Shown piece after piece: positions 34,522-46,297 of a stretch of 64,000 bases of DNA. Source of the DNA: Elephas maximus indicus. Taxonomy: Eukaryota; Chordata; Mammalia; Proboscidea; Elephantidae. The stretch lies in contig NC_064820.1 in the NCBI RefSeq assembly GCF_024166365.1, positions 138,094,001-138,158,000 on the forward strand. Direction: 5' to 3'. Numbering within the stretch: the stretch's first letter is position 1; each line of letters opens with the position of its first letter. Both the position numbers and the translations under genes were made by a program. Below the pieces are notes generated by a model. The model was not told the DNA's origin, ran no database searches, and saw nothing but the letters and a program-made list of their open reading frames with translations.

Positions 34522-37500
34522 GGTTCAACATTAGAAAAACAATCAATGTACTCCATCATATAAATAAAACAAAAGACAAAAACGACATGATCTTATTAAT
34601 TAACGCAGAAAAGGCTTTTGACAAAGTTCAGTACCCACTTACGACAAAAACTCTTAGCAAAATAGGATTAGAAGGAAAATTCCTCAACATAATAAAGGGC
34701 ATTTATACAAAGCCAACAGCCAACATCATCCTAAATGGAGAGAGTCTGAAAGCATTCCCCTTGAGATCGGGACCCAAACAAGGATGACCTTTCTCACCAC
34801 TCTTATTCAACATTGTGCTGGAGGTCCTAGCCAGAGCAATTAGGCTATATAAAGACATAAAGGGCATCCAGATTGCTACAGAAGAAGTCACAATATGTCT
34901 ATTTGCAGATGACATCATCTTATGCACAGAAACCCCTAAAGAATTCTCAAGAAAACTACTGAAACTAATAGAATCGTTGAGCAGAGTGTCAGGATACAAG
35001 ACAAATGCATGAAAATCAGTTGGATTCCTCTACACCAACAAAAAGAACATTGAAGGGGAAATCACTAAATCAGTACCATTTACAGTAGCCCCCAAGAAGA
35101 TAAAATACTTAGGAACAAATGTTACCAGAGATGTAAAAGACCTATACAAAGAAAACTACAAGAGACTACTGCAAGAAACCAAAAGAGACCTACATAAGTG
35201 GAAAAACATACCTTGCTCATGGATAGGAAGACTTAATACTGTAAAAATGTCTATTCTACCAAAAGCAATCTATAGGTACAATGCAATTCTGATCCAAATT
35301 CAAATGACATTTTTTAATGAGATGGAGAAACAAACCACCAACTTCATAGGGAAGGGAAAGAGGCCTCAGGTAAGTAAAGCATTACTGAAAAAGAAGAACA
35401 TAGTGGAAGGCCTCACTCTACCAGATTTTAGGACCTGTTCTACCACCAGAGTAGTCAAAACAGCCTGGTACTGGTACAACAACAGATACATAGACCAGTG
35501 GAACAGAATTGAGAATCCAGACATAAATCCATCCACATATGAGCAGTTGATATTTGACAGACCCAAAGTCACTTAAATGGGGAAAAGACAGTCTCTTTTA
35601 CAAATGGTGCTGGCATAACTGGATATTCCTCTGCAAAAAAATGAAACAAGATGCATACCTCCCTGCATGCACAAAAACTAATTCAAAATGGATCAAAGAC
35701 TTAAATATAAAATCTAAGATGATAAAGATCATGGATGTAAAAAATAGGAACATGCTAGGGGTCTTAATACATGGCATAAACAGTACATGAAACATTACTA
35801 ACAATGCACAAACACCAGAAGAGAGACTAGATAACTGGGAGCTCCTAAAAATCAGACACCTATGCTCATCCAAAAACTTCACATAAGAGTAAAAAGATTA
35901 CCTACAGACTAGGAAAATTTTAATTATGACATTTCTGATCAGTGCCTGATCTCTAAAATCCACGATACTGCAAAAACTCAACTACAAAAAGACAAATTAC
36001 CCAATTAAAAAATGGGCAAAGGATATGAACAGGTACTTCATTAAAGGAGACATTCAGGTAGCTAATAGATACATAAGGAAATGCTCACGATCATTAGCCA
36101 TTAGAGAAATGCAAATCAAAACTACAATGAGATTTCATCTCACTCCAACAAGGCTGCGTTAATCAAAAAAAACCCAAATAATAAATGTTGGAGGGGTTGT
36201 GGAGAGACTGGAACACTCATACACTGCTGGTGGGAATGTAAGATGGTATAATCACTTTGGAAATCAATTTGGCACTTCCTTAAAAAACTAGAAATAGAAC
36301 TACCACTTGATCCAACAATACCCCTCCTTGTAATACATCCTGGAGAAATAAGAGCCTTTACATGAACAGATATATGCACATCCATGTTCACTGCAGCACT
36401 GTTTACAATAGCAAAAATATGGAAGCAACCAAGGTGCCCATCAATGGATGAATGGATAAATAAATTATGGTATATTCACACAATGGAGTACTATGCATTG
36501 ATAAAAACGATGAATCCATGAAACATTTCATAATTGGAGGAATCTGGAAGGCATTATGCTGAGTGAAATTAGTCAGCTGCAAAAAGACAAATAGTGTATG
36601 AGACCACTATTATAAGAACTCGAGAAATAGTATAAACAGAGAAGAAAATATTCTTTGATGGTTATGAGAGTGGGGAGGGATGGAGAGCGGTATTCACTAA
36701 TTAGATCGTAGACAAAAACTATTTTAGGTGAAGGGAAAGACAACACACAATACAGAAGAGGTCAGCACAACTAGAATAAACCAAAAGCAATGAAGTTTCC
36801 TGAATAAACACTTCGAAGGCCAGCTTAGCAGGGGCAGGGGTTTGGGGACCATGGTTTCAGGGGACATCTATGTCAATTGGCAAAAATAAAATCTATTAAG
36901 AAAACATTCTGCATCCCACTTTGGAGAGTGGCATCTGGGCTCTTAAACACTAGCAAGTGGCCATCTAGGATGCATCAATTGGTCTCAACCCACCTGGAGC
37001 AAAGGAGAATGTAGAACACCAAAGACACAAGGTAATTATGACTCCAAGAGACAAAAAGGTCCACATAAACCAGAAACTATATCAGCCTGAGACCAAAAAA
37101 ACTAGATGGTGCCCAGCTACAACCAATGATTGCCCTAACAGGGAACACAACAGAGAACCCTTGCGGGAGTAGGAGAGCAGTGAGATGCAGACCTGAAATT
37201 CTCATGAAAAGACCAGAATTAAAAGTCTGACTGAGACTAGAAGGACCCTGGAGGTTATGGTCCCCAGATCTTTGTTACTCCAAGACAGGAACTGTTCCCA
37301 AAGCCAACTCTTCAGACAGGGATTGGACTGGGCTACGGGATAGAAAATGAAAATGGTGAATAGTGAGCTTCTTGGGTCAAGTAGACACATGAGACTATGT
37401 GGGCAGCTCCTGTCTGGAGGGGAGATGACAGGGCGGAGAGGGTCAGAAGCTGGCCGAATGGACATGAAAATAGAGAGTGGAGAGAAGGATTGCGCTCTCT

Positions 37501-37625
37501 CATCAGGGGGAAAGCAACTAGGAGTATATAGCAAGGTGTATATAAATTTTTGTATGAGAGACTGACTTGATTTTTAAACTTTCACTTAAAGTACAAAAAA
37601 AATTAAAAATAATAATATAATTTTA

Positions 37626-38073
37626 TAAAAATACGTAATGAAAAGTAAGAAAGGAACCTCATATATTAAACATTTTATAACCATATTTAAGACTCCAGTA
37701 AAACAGGTTGGAAGATAAAGTCCCAGAAAGCAGAATTAAAAGACAGAAATAGAAAATAAGAGAAAAAAGATAAAAGAATCAGAGGATCAATCTAAAACAT
37801 CCCTTACTCCTAGTATCCAACTACTGGAATTAATAAGGACAGAAAAAAGAAACAGGGACACTATTATCAAAAACATAATAGATGAATACATCTCAAAATA
37901 AGTAAATGAATCTACAGTCATTTGATGTATGAATGTATTAATTCCTTATCTCATGTATACCAAGTATAATTACCCATACGGTATCTACCATAACATATGC
38001 TTTACTGGAGATAAAAAGATGAATAAAATATGATTTCTGCTCTCCAAGATATTGTTCTGTGGAAGATGAACAA
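37626..38073. other. intronic sequence, no gene seen
   Basis: AT-rich, downstream of the L1 tail. Nothing recognised. Confidence 0.6.
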
Positions 38074-38238
38074 GCCAAAAAAACCAAACCTGTTGCCATA
38101 GAGTTGATTCCGACTCATAGTAACCCTATAGGACAGAACAGAATTGCCCCATATGGTTTCCAAGGAGTGGCTGGTGGATTCAAACTGCTAACCTTTTGGT
38201 TAACAGCTGAGCTCTTAACCACTGCACCACCAGAGCTC
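38074..38238 (-). mobile_element. AfroSINE copy (short form)
   Basis: Antisense: AAAAAAACCAAACCTGTTGC at the tail, CCACTGCACCACCAGAGCTC at the head. Complete or nearly so. Confidence 0.92.
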
Positions 38239-38471
38239 ATATACAATCATAATTAAATATAATGGAATGAAGGATAACAATAAAAGTTTGTAAGAGCCCT
38301 GAATGAGTGCAGGAGAGAAACCCAATGCATCATAGTGTTGACTTGGAATTTCACAACATAACACTATGTGTTGCATTTATGGGCTGATACTATAATTTTC
38401 CTTACTTTTTTTTTCCTTTTTAATGATTTTCATTAATAGAAATTTTAGTTTTTAAAAACCCACTTGTGGCT

Positions 38472-41125
38472 GTTCTTGTTGTTAGGTGCCATCAAGTCGG
38501 TTCTGACCCATAACGATCCTATGCACAACAGAACGAAACTCTGCCCAGTTCTGTGCCATCCTCACAATCCTTGTTATGCTTGAGCTCATTGTTGCAGCCA
38601 CTGTGTCAATCCACCTCCTTGAGGGTTTTCCTCTTTTCCACTGACCCAGTACTATGCCAAGCATGATGTTTTTCTCCAGGGACTGATCCCTCCTTACAAC
38701 ACGTCCAAAGTATTTAAGACACAGTCTCGCCATCCTTGCTTCTAAGGAGCTTTCTGGTTGTACTTCTTCTAAGACAGAACTGTTCGTTCTTTTGGCAGTC
38801 CATGGTATATTCAATACTCTTCAACAACACCACAATTCAAAGGCGTCAACTCTACTTCAGTTTTCCTTATTCATTGTCCACCTTTCACATGCGTATGATG
38901 CGATTGATTGAAAATACCATGGCTTGTGTCAGGCGCACCTTAGTCTTCAGTGTGACATCTTTGCTCTTCAACACTTTAAAGAGATCCTTTGCAGTAATGC
39001 GTCTTTTGATTTCTTGACTGCTGCTTCCATGGATGTTGACTGTGGATCCAAGTAAAATTAAATCCTTGACGACTTCAATCTTTTCTCAGTTTATCATGAT
39101 GTCGCTCATTGGTCCAGTTGTGAGGATTTTGGTTTTCTTTATGTTGAGGTGTAATCCATACTGAAGGCTGTGATCTTTGATCTTCATTACTAAGTGCTTC
39201 AAGTCCTTTTCACTTTCAGCAAGCAAGGTTGTGTCATCTGCATAGCACAAGTTGTTAATGAATCTTCCTCCAATCCTGATGCCCTGTTCTTTATATAGTC
39301 CAGCTTCTTGGATTATTTGTTCAGCATACAGATTGAATAGGTATGGTGAAAGAACACAACCCTGACGCACACCTTTCCTGACTTTAAACCATGCAGTATC
39401 CCCTTGTTCTGTCCGAACAACTGTCTCTTGATCTATGAAAGGTTCCTCATGAGCACAATTAAGTGTTCTGAAATTCCCATTCTTCGCAGTGTTATCCATA
39501 ATTTGTTATGAATCCACACAGTCGAATGCCTTTGCATAGTCAATAAAACACAGGTAAACATCCTTCTGGTATTCTCTGCTTTCAGCCAGGATCCACCTGA
39601 CATCAGCAATGATATACCTGCTTCCACGTCCTCTTCTGAAACTGGCCTGAATTTCTGACAGCTCCCCGTCAATATACTGCTGCAGCCGTTTTTGAATGAT
39701 CTTCATCAAAATTTTGCTTGTGTGTGATATTAATGATATTGTTCTATAATTTCCACATTCGGTTGGATCACCATTTTTGGGAATAGGCATAAATATGGAT
39801 CTCTTCCAGTCTGTTGGCCAGGTAGCTGTCTTCCATATTTCTTGGCATAGATGAAAGAGAACCTCCAGCGCTGCAATTGTTTGTTGAAACATCTCAATTG
39901 ATATTCTATCAATTCCTGGAGCCTTGGTTTTTGCCAATGTCTTCAGAACAGCTTGGACTTCTTCCTTCAGTACCATTGGTTCCTGATCATATGCCACCTC
40001 TTGAAATGTTTGAACATAGACTAATTCTTTTTGGTATAATGACTGTGTATTCCTTCCATCTTCTTTTGATGCTTCCTGCGTCATTTAATATTTTCCCCAT
40101 AGAATCCTTCAACTTGAGGCTTGAAATTTTTCTTCAGGTCTCTCAGCTTGAGAAACGCCGAGCGTGTTCTTCCTTTTTGGTTTTCAAGCTCCAGCTCTTT
40201 GCACATGTCATTATAATACTTTACTTTGTCTTCTTGAGACACCCTTTGAAATCTTCTGTTCAGTTCTTTTACTTCATGAATTCTTCCTTTTGCTTTAGCT
40301 GCTCGACGCTCAAGAGCAAGTTTCAGAGTCTCCTCTGACATCCATCTTGGTCTTTTCTTTCTCTCCTATCTTTTCAATGACCTCTTGATTTCTTCATGGA
40401 TGATGTCCTTGATGTCATTCCACAATTCATCTGGTCTTCAGTCAGTAGCATTCAATGCGTCACAACTATTCTTCAGATGGCCTCTAAATTCAAGTGGGAT
40501 ATACTCAAGGTCATATATTGGCTCTTATGGACTTGTTCTGATTTTCTTCTGTCAGCTTGAACTTGTGTATGAGCAATTGATGGTCTGTTCCACAGTCGGC
40601 CCCCGGCCTTGTTCTGACTGATGATATTGAGCTTTTCCATTGTCTCTTTCCACAGATGTAGTCAATTTGATTTCTGTGTGCTCCATCTGGTGAGGTCCAT
40701 GTGTATAGTTGCCGTTTATGTTGGTGAAAGAAGGTATCTGCAATGAAGAAGTCCTTGGTCTTGCAAAATTCTATCATTTGATCTCTGGCATTGTTTCCAT
40801 CACTAAGGTCATATTTTCCAACTACTGATCCTTCTTCTTTGTTTCCAACCTCACATTCCAATCGCCAATAATTATCAATGCATCTTAATGGCATGTTCGA
40901 TCAATTTCAGACTGCAGCAGCAGATAAAAATATTCCATTTCTTCATCTTTGGCCCTCATGGTTGGTGCGTAAATTTGATTAATAGTCATATTTACTAGTC
41001 TTCCTTGTAGGCGTATGGATATTATCGTATCACTGACAGCATTGTACTTCAGGATAGATCTTGAAATGTTCTTTCTGATGATAAATGCAACACTATTCCT
41101 CTTCAAGTTGTCATTCCCAGCATAT
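38472..41125 (-). mobile_element. BovB-like RTE copy 5, 5' truncated
   Basis: A 2.65-kb copy with its 3' end at 38472 (TTCTTGTTGTTAGGTGCC on the plus strand) and its truncated 5' edge at about 41125 within the endonuclease. It lacks the 5'UTR and endonuclease start present in copies 2, 4 and 7. ORF remains are in a separate entry. Confidence 0.92.
38482..41106 (-). pseudogene. BovB copy 5 endonuclease-reverse transcriptase, broken
   Basis: On the minus strand: endonuclease pieces (41106-40511; NISRSILKYNAVSDTIISIR, then DAHRNQIDYICGKR-type text), linker (40341-40081; RRAAKAKGRIHEVKELNRRF), RT with motif A intact (40084-39506; CFIDYAKAFDCVDS) and the second RT part (39499-39086; GVRQGCVLSPYLFNLYAEQ, then NNLCYADDTTLLAESEKDLK, keeping YADD). 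The post-RT part (38814-38482) ends NRLDGT. Frames shift between the pieces, and the endonuclease start is missing, so it is inactive. Confidence 0.87.
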
Positions 41126-41196
41126 AGAAATTATATAGACATTTCCATCATATTGAGAAAACCAAATATCTATATAATACAAATTACACAGACATT

Positions 41197-41407
41197 GAGG
41201 AGTCCTTGTGGTGCAGTGGTTAAGCTTTCAGTTGCTAAGTGAAAGGTCAGTGGTTTAAATCCACAGGTGATCCGTGGGATTAAGTATGGTAGTCTGCCTT
41301 TGTAAAGATTCACAGCGTGGGAAACCCTATAGGACACCTCTACTGTGTCCTAAAGGGTCACTATGAGGCAGAATTGACTTGACAGTAACAGATTTTGTTT
41401 TTGTTTT
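41197..41407 (+). mobile_element. AfroSINE copy (long form)
   Basis: Sense copy, about 210 bp. Head AGTCCTTGTGGTGCAGTGG, the extra body segment ATGGTAGTCTGCCTTTGTAA, then AGGGTCACTATGAGGCAG and a GTTTTTG-rich tail. The extra segment makes it about 45 bases longer than the short form. Confidence 0.88.
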
Positions 41408-41439
41408 TATTTTTTTTATAAAAATTTGTATTACATTTG

Positions 41440-42545
41440 AGAAAACCATTATCTTTTTATTTTTATTGAAGTATAACATAAATACAGAAAAGGATACAAA
41501 TATTAAATACAGATCAGTGATTTTTTTCAAGGTGAACATACCCCAAAAGATCTTTCATGTCCCTTCCAGTCACTTTTTCTTCCTTTTTTTCCCAAGTGAA
41601 ACCACTTTCCTGACTTCAAACATCATGGATTAGTTTAACCTATCTTTACATAAATGAAATCATAGTCTTTTATGCAGCTACTCTTGTATCTGGCTTCTCT
41701 GGATGAAAATAAGATGAATATTTCTCTATCATTGCATGTAGAGGTAGTTTTTTAATAAATAAACTTTTCATTTTGTAATACTTTCATATTTACTTATTGT
41801 GAAAATAGTATGGGCAGTTTGTGTATACCCAAACCCAGCCTCTTTTATTAGCATCTTACATGAGTATGATACACTTGTCACAATTAACACACCAATATTG
41901 ACAGATCATTGTTAACTAAAATCTGTATTTTATTCAGATTTCCTCAATCTTCTCCCAACATCCTTTTTCTATTCCAGGATCATATTCAAGATTCTGCACT
42001 ACATTTACTTTTCATGTCTCCTTGGTTTTTTTTAGTTGCTACAGTTTCTCAGACTTTCTTTGCTTTTCATGATCTTGACATTTCAAAGGATGTTGGTCAA
42101 GTATTTTGTAGTATGTCCCTCAACTGGGGTTTGTGTGATGTTTTTCTCCTGGTTAGACTTAGGTATTATGTTTTGGAGAGGAAGACCACAGATGTAAAAT
42201 GTCATTCTCATAACATCATATCAAGGAGAACCAAAAACCAAACCCATTGCTGTTGAGTTAATTCCAACTCATAGCAACCCTCTAGGACAGAGTAGAACTG
42301 TCCTATAGAGTCTCTAAGGAGTGCCTGGTGGATTTGAACTGCCAGTCTTTTGGTTAGCAGCCATAGCACTTAACCACTATGCCACCAGGGTTTCCATATC
42401 AAGGGTAATAACTACCAATATGACTTATCGCTTGGCTTGAGGTTGTGTTTCTCATGGTTTCACACCACTGTATGTTAATTTTTTGCTCCCTTTCCATACC
42501 GTACTCTTGGGAAAAAAGCAATATATACTAAAATACGGCAAGTTT
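41440..42545 (-). mobile_element. old L1 3'UTR, interrupted by an AfroSINE
   Basis: Antisense to the plus strand. 41755-42216 and 42405-42545 follow an old L1 3'UTR: TTGTTAACTAAAATCTGTAT, TGTCTCCTTGG, TTTCTCAGACTTTCTTTGC, then CATCATATCAAGG. 41440-41740 looks like a related, more degraded L1 end. The SINE at 42227-42394 lies inside. The 115-codon frame at 41909-42256 is within this repeat and is not a gene. Confidence 0.65.
42217..42404 (-). mobile_element. AfroSINE copy with TSD
   Basis: SINE 42227-42394 in antisense, short form, flanked by the perfect 10-bp duplication CATATCAAGG (42217-42226 and 42395-42404). It ends in ACCACTATGCCACCAGGG at its head. Confidence 0.95.
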
Positions 42546-43740
42546 ATATGACTTAAAATACAACTAGCATACTCTATAGAAACTTACATGAAAAGGACCT
42601 TTACTGCAGATCCAATTTATCATATCCATTTTTTTGTAAAACAGCAATTCAGAAAACATAAACACCATTCTAAGTGTGTTTTTTCTCTGGATCATCTAAA
42701 ATGACTGTCAAGTATTCAATTAGCTTGATCTTTATATCAGTGTGCATCTATAGACACAGTCTTACACTGAGTGTACACAAAGCCCAGTGAAAGGAGAACT
42801 GGAAAGTGTCCTGATAATTCAGGTACAAATCACCTGAAAATCTGGATTAGTCAAATTTTGGATGATTAATTTCTCTTTTCGCATTTGTAGGCCTAATTTA
42901 AGTGTTTCTAAAGAAAGTTCTTAACATATTTACTTTACAATATTAAGAGTTAATATCACAGATAGAGGAGAATATTGAAGAAATATATTTATAGAAGATT
43001 AGCACAGATTATATTAGTAAATGCCTTACAAAGAATATAATCAACCAACAATTTATTACCATCTGTTTTTATCTCATAAGAAAACAAGTCTATCCAAGTC
43101 CAGTGGGAAATATGGCAGAACAAAATAATTATTTCTCTCATTTAACTTAAAAAATATTTTTATTAACCTAATAACCCAGAAAATAACATGGTTTGTTTTT
43201 CATATAAATTATATTGAAAAACATACAGCGAAACCTGTGAGAGCCAGAACTCGACCTGACTGCCCTGTTTTTCCGCCTTTGACAGGGTGCAGTCTTACCA
43301 CTTGTCTATTACTCTCTATTAATGGGAAATATTTGAGTTTTCCTTCTCTGACAGGTTTCTGTCTTACACAATTTCCAGCTTTCAAAGGTTTTTCTGTATA
43401 ATATATACTCAATTTTTTAATGCCATTAAACAATTTAAATTATCTTCCAAATGGCCATGGGCTAGAGTTACATCTGTTCATTTTATGATTAAACCCAAAG
43501 TTGTCATCTTTGTGAACTGAAGTAAAAATAAGAAGCAGGCTAACACAGAAATACAGTAGAGTCAGTAGCAGAAGAAATAACAATGATCCTCAAAAATAGA
43601 TAGTGCTATATTCATCCACATCTGGAGCAAAATAACTCTTCATCTTCATCTTACTTTGAATCCTGGGCACTGCCCTGTCTATAACGTACCCTAAAACTGA
43701 ATGCTAAATGTAAATCAGCATTTCTCTGCATTTCTTCTAT
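42546..43740. other. intronic sequence with an unassigned element
   Basis: No host gene. 43229-43361 holds an unassigned repeat-like segment bounded by an inverted motif: GCGAAACCTGTGAGAG (43229-43244) and CTCTGACAGGTTTCTG (43346-43361), 14 of 16 bases complementary. The minus-strand frame 43209-43433 crosses it and has no recognised domain. Confidence 0.5.
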
Positions 43741-43955
43741 GCATTGTGACACAGCGGTTAAAGAACTTGGCCGCTAACCAAAAGGTCGGCATTTTCGACA
43801 ACCAGCCATTCCATGGAAGACGTGGCAGTCTATTTCTGTAAAGAGTTATAGTCTTGGAAATCTATGGGGCAGTTCTACACTGTCCTATAGGGTCACTCTA
43901 GGGTTGCTATGAGCTGGAATCAACTCAGCCACAGTGGGTTTGGCTTTTTGTTTTG
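43741..43955 (+). mobile_element. AfroSINE copy (long form)
   Basis: Sense copy with head TGTGACACAGCGGTTAAAG, B-box-like part AAGGTCGGCATTTTCG, the long-form segment GACGTGGCAGTCTATTTCTG, and a tail GTGGGTTTGGC. Moderately diverged, with a small duplication TCACTCTAGGGTTG in the tail part. Confidence 0.88.
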
Positions 43956-44531
43956 GTATCCTTTCTAGAAGAACTCATGTTGTTGAAGTTCCATTATCTT
44001 AAAACTGAATCTTAAACAAACCTTTAAAAGAGTGGGAGGAAACAACATTGGGATAGAGTTAAAATTCTCCTCAAATAGTTTATTTCCTACATGATTTAAA
44101 TTAGATCATTTTCTAATCTACCCAGGTGGTATTCTGGAGCCAGTTCATACGGACTCAAAAGAGCCATTTATAAAATGTTCTGCAATTTTGTGAGCAAATT
44201 GTTAAATACAGCTGCTATTAAAAATTAAATTATATACTTAAAATTAAATAAGTCATATTGAAAACTAAGGTACTAAATAGTCAAAATCCATCACTTCCTA
44301 GTATTTTCTACATTTTACTATTATCTGTGCTCTTGAGGTTATTGGCATCTATTGTGTGTGGTAGAAATTCAACATCATAGTGTAATACTGCTCATCTCTT
44401 CTCAATTCCACATTCAGTGACATCAGGCTGGTAGCTTCAATCAGCCATGATGGAAATATTTACACCATAAAAATCGACAAATGATACAATTTGGGGCTCC
44501 TCCTCCCTAACCCAGAGAGTTGGTTGTTTAA
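43956..44531. other. intronic sequence, no gene seen
   Basis: AT-rich, nothing recognised. Confidence 0.6.
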
Positions 44532-44712
44532 CATTTACCAATATAACCCACTGCCATCAAGTCGATTCTGACTCATAGTGACCTTATAGGACAGAGTAGA
44601 ACTGCCCCATAGAGTTTCCAAGGACAGCCTGGTGGATTTGAACTGCTGACCTCTTAGTTAGCAGCCGTAGCACTTAACCACTATGCCACCAGGATTTCCA
44701 TTTACCAACATA
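44532..44712 (-). mobile_element. AfroSINE copy with TSD
   Basis: SINE 44546-44698 in antisense, short form, flanked by the 14-bp duplication CATTTACCAA(T/C)ATA (44532-44545 and 44699-44712, one mismatch). Confidence 0.93.
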
Positions 44713-46297
44713 CCACTGCTTAATCTATCTCCTAAAGAAAACTAAGCTCTTACTGTTGGTCCCCTTTAAAGGTACTTGTTTTGGGGAAATGTCCTAGTTG
44801 CTGCCACTTTGAGCTTTGTATATAACATTCATTCCTAATAGAGATTTGTATTCTTTTGTGAGAGAAGTAGATGTAAAAGTGTCATCCAAAACAACTGTTT
44901 CTCAGGGAGAAAGATTCTATGTAAATTTAACAAATCTGGAAGGTAGTGGAGTATACTAGAGGCAGACAGAACTGGATTATTCTCGATTTTGTCACTTACT
45001 ACTGGGAACATGCTTAATCTCTAGACTTTGAAATCCCATATGTTAATACAGAGTTCAAGAGTAAAGTGAGGTAATAAATGTAAAGTTACCACAGATACGC
45101 AGTAAATATTAACTGTTATTTATAGTGTACAACTAGGTTCAGCAATATATCACAGCTGTGAAAATAGAAGCTATGATTCAAAAATGTCTAATGAGTACAA
45201 TCAGCCTTTTCTAAACTCTACTTATGTATTTACATGGAAAATTAGCATATTAAATCTCAGAAAATCGCAAATATAAGAAAAAAGAAATACATTTATCAGT
45301 GTTTCTCAAAGTTCTCATATTTATCTTGACCTTCCAATTTCAATACATCTTGACCTTCTACATAATACTATACAAAATAATGCTGTAAGTCTTCTCAGTT
45401 CTATTTCTGTAGTATACAGCTAGATATGATCTTACTGGCCTTTTTTATTTCTCAATACCTCTCCCCTTCAAAACAAACAAAAATATGGAAACTGATAACT
45501 TCATCATATTACCTATAAACACTAGTATTTTATTATTATTATTATTAATGGAATTTTTAGGAAATGATGTTAAGATGAAGCGTGACACACACTTTACAAA
45601 GCCCACAACATATTCTAGGCTGTACAGAATTTGAAAAGATTGTAAGTTTTTAAAGAGAATTCAGAATTCAACCAAAAGCAATTAGAGATTTAGAAAATAT
45701 TACCCACAAATAATTTTTTTTAGAAACTGAAATTGGTAAATAAATAATGTGAAGGGTGATATTATAACGGACTTCAAGTAAGTTAAGGTTTAGCAGACAA
45801 AGGCATTGATCAAATACTGCCTATGGGGCTACTGATCAAAAAGAAGTGAGCTTACATTTTTGTATGGGTGGTTTACTCTACGCACAAAGAATAATTTCTT
45901 GGCAGACTACTATTTATCATCCAAATATAAGTTGATTCTGTTTACAAAATCTCTTTTGGACATCTTCAAATGTTAAGAAATTTTCATGTATCTGGAATAT
46001 TTAATTTGTCATTAGCTTGAAAGCATGAGCGGAGGTTTAAAGACATCATAATGCCCCTTTCTATTTTACAAAAATATGATTAAAACCAAGACACATATTA
46101 GGTAGCAATTGTTGGGAAAAGTTTGTCAATGTGGTCCAATATTTTCTCCTTGATAAGATAAATTCTTTTTCTGTGCTATCTCTGTCATTGCCTTATTCTA
46201 ATTATTTTCTTGATCTTCTTGGATCCCATTTGAAGCTCCTAAAAATAGTTAACATAATTTAATAAGTTTCAGTAAAATACAAATTTTAGTAAATTTA
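44713..46297. other. intronic sequence, no gene seen
   Basis: AT-rich. A short (ATT)n run lies at about 45531-45549. Nothing else recognised. Confidence 0.6.

Larger units (their letters stand above)
32485..36594 (+). pseudogene. L1 ORF2 (EN-RT), broken and SINE-interrupted
   Basis: ORF2p carries an APE-type endonuclease and a reverse transcriptase. The endonuclease begins MTALNSYISIIMLKVNGLNA (32485) and soon meets a stop (near 32601). The linker is open at 33593-33799 (ISDYYEKLYSKKFENLEEMD). The RT is read at 34506-34787 and 34815-35012. In motif A the usual DAEKAFDK reads NAEKAFDK, so the catalytic aspartate is asparagine (34602-34604). A nonsense TGA at 34785-34787 replaces Cys of the QGCP motif. 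The second catalytic motif FADD is kept (34902-34913). AfroSINEs at 34065-34218 and 34341-34509 split the RT. The C-terminal region is seen at 35247-35790 and ends at the TAG 36592-36594. Not functional. Confidence 0.92.
29751..37625 (+). mobile_element. nearly full-length L1 LINE
   Basis: Starts GGAGAGGCTAAGATGGCGGA, the standard L1 5' end. It runs through a 5'UTR (29751-31012), ORF1 (31013-32002), an inter-ORF spacer, ORF2 (32485-36594) and a 3'UTR (36595 to about 37592), and ends in an A-rich tail (about 37593-37625). Two AfroSINEs sit in ORF2. The 3'UTR is homologous to that of the inverted L1 at 57699-61070. No clear target duplication seen. Frames within the 5'UTR (29924-30815) are not L1 proteins. 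Confidence 0.95.

Noticed and set aside
41909..42256. A 115-codon plus-strand frame
   Set aside because: It lies across an antisense old L1 3'UTR and the edge of an AfroSINE.
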